From an uncultured bacterium (GTDB taxonomy: Bacteria; Myxococcota_A; Polyangia; Polyangiales; Houyiibacteriaceae): 42,655 nt of DNA. Below, piece by piece: positions 42,505 through 42,655 of the stretch. The DNA lies in contig CALJDU010000067.1 in NCBI GenBank assembly GCA_938024995.1, forward strand, positions 1 to 42,655, written 5' to 3'. Under the pieces are notes generated by a model that saw nothing but the letters and a program-made list of their open reading frames with translations, had not been told where the DNA came from and made no database searches. Within the stretch, counting starts at the first letter, position 1. Each line of letters opens with the position of its first letter. A program made the position numbers and the translations under genes.

Positions 42505-42655
42505 CAGGCCGCTGAAAACTCGCAGGCGCGCTTCGCGCGCGGCCTCGCACCTCGTCCGTCGTCCGCCGACGCTCAAAAATACTCGGCATTGTTGTCGGTC
42601 AGTGGACACGAACGCGATACGGGCAGCATCACAAATCGCATCCAGCGACTTTTTC
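42505..42655. other. Noncoding tail with hairpin and possible mobile-element ends
   Basis: No gene begins here within the window. GCGCGC-TTC-(C)GCGCGC at 42526-42540 can form a hairpin and may end the lipoprotein transcript. GAAAACTCGCAGG at about 42514-42525 resembles the reverse complement of the last bases (GAAAAAGTCGCTGG from 42655 backward), so the segment could be bounded by imperfect inverted ends that recall insertion-sequence or MITE termini. The right end is cut. Confidence 0.3.

Overview
The window reads as a piece of a high-GC myxobacterial chromosome, most likely Polyangiales and possibly close to Sandaracinaceae. The basis is a myxobacterial-type polyunsaturated fatty acid (PUFA) synthase locus, four proteins ending in the Cys / hydrophobic helix / Arg-cluster tail known as MYXO-CTERM or GC_trans_RRR, the DUF4215 'Myxococcus Cys-rich' repeat, and giant TSP3 surface proteins. 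No rRNA, tRNA, CRISPR array or complete insertion sequence was seen, and no stretch longer than about 300 bases lacks a gene.

Region 1 (1-12801, minus strand) is the PUFA synthase operon in the order pfaD (Pfa1, enoyl reductase), pfaA (Pfa2, KS-MAT-7xACP-KR-DH), pfaC (Pfa3, KS-CLF then a long charged helix; cut by the left window edge). The seven ACPs share one set of catalytic domains. Repeats in front of pfaD and a hairpin between pfaD and pfaA are possible control sites. No phosphopantetheinyl transferase lies in the window.

Region 2 (12967-25115) is a head-to-head pair of very large secreted proteins of about 2000 residues each. Both have beta-rich N-terminal parts, a long Cys-rich zone, a calcium-binding TSP3 array and the same C-terminal anchor. 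They share a 206-bp intergenic region.

Region 3 (25215-30814, plus strand) holds a thiolase, a MAPEG-family membrane protein, a lamin-tail surface protein with six disintegrin-like and six other Cys-rich modules, and an unknown protein.

Region 4 (30802-34264, minus strand) has two single-pass ExbD-like proteins, a THUMP-domain rRNA methyltransferase and a PrsW-type intramembrane protease.

Region 5 (34321-42504) has a LigD-like phosphoesterase fused to a ligase domain that has lost its nucleotidyl lysine, a membrane protein whose start overlaps that gene's stop, a minus-strand pair (thermonuclease lipoprotein; glycoside hydrolase-CBM9 surface protein), alanine racemase and a beta-propeller-like lipoprotein. 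The last 150 bases are noncoding and carry a hairpin and possible mobile-element ends.

Most long ORFs on the opposite strand of these genes are artefacts of high GC. The least ordinary items are the pseudo-ligase fusion, the disintegrin-like modules, the helical ruler in pfaC with its 144-bp duplication, the homogenised ACP array, and the paired TSP3 giants.
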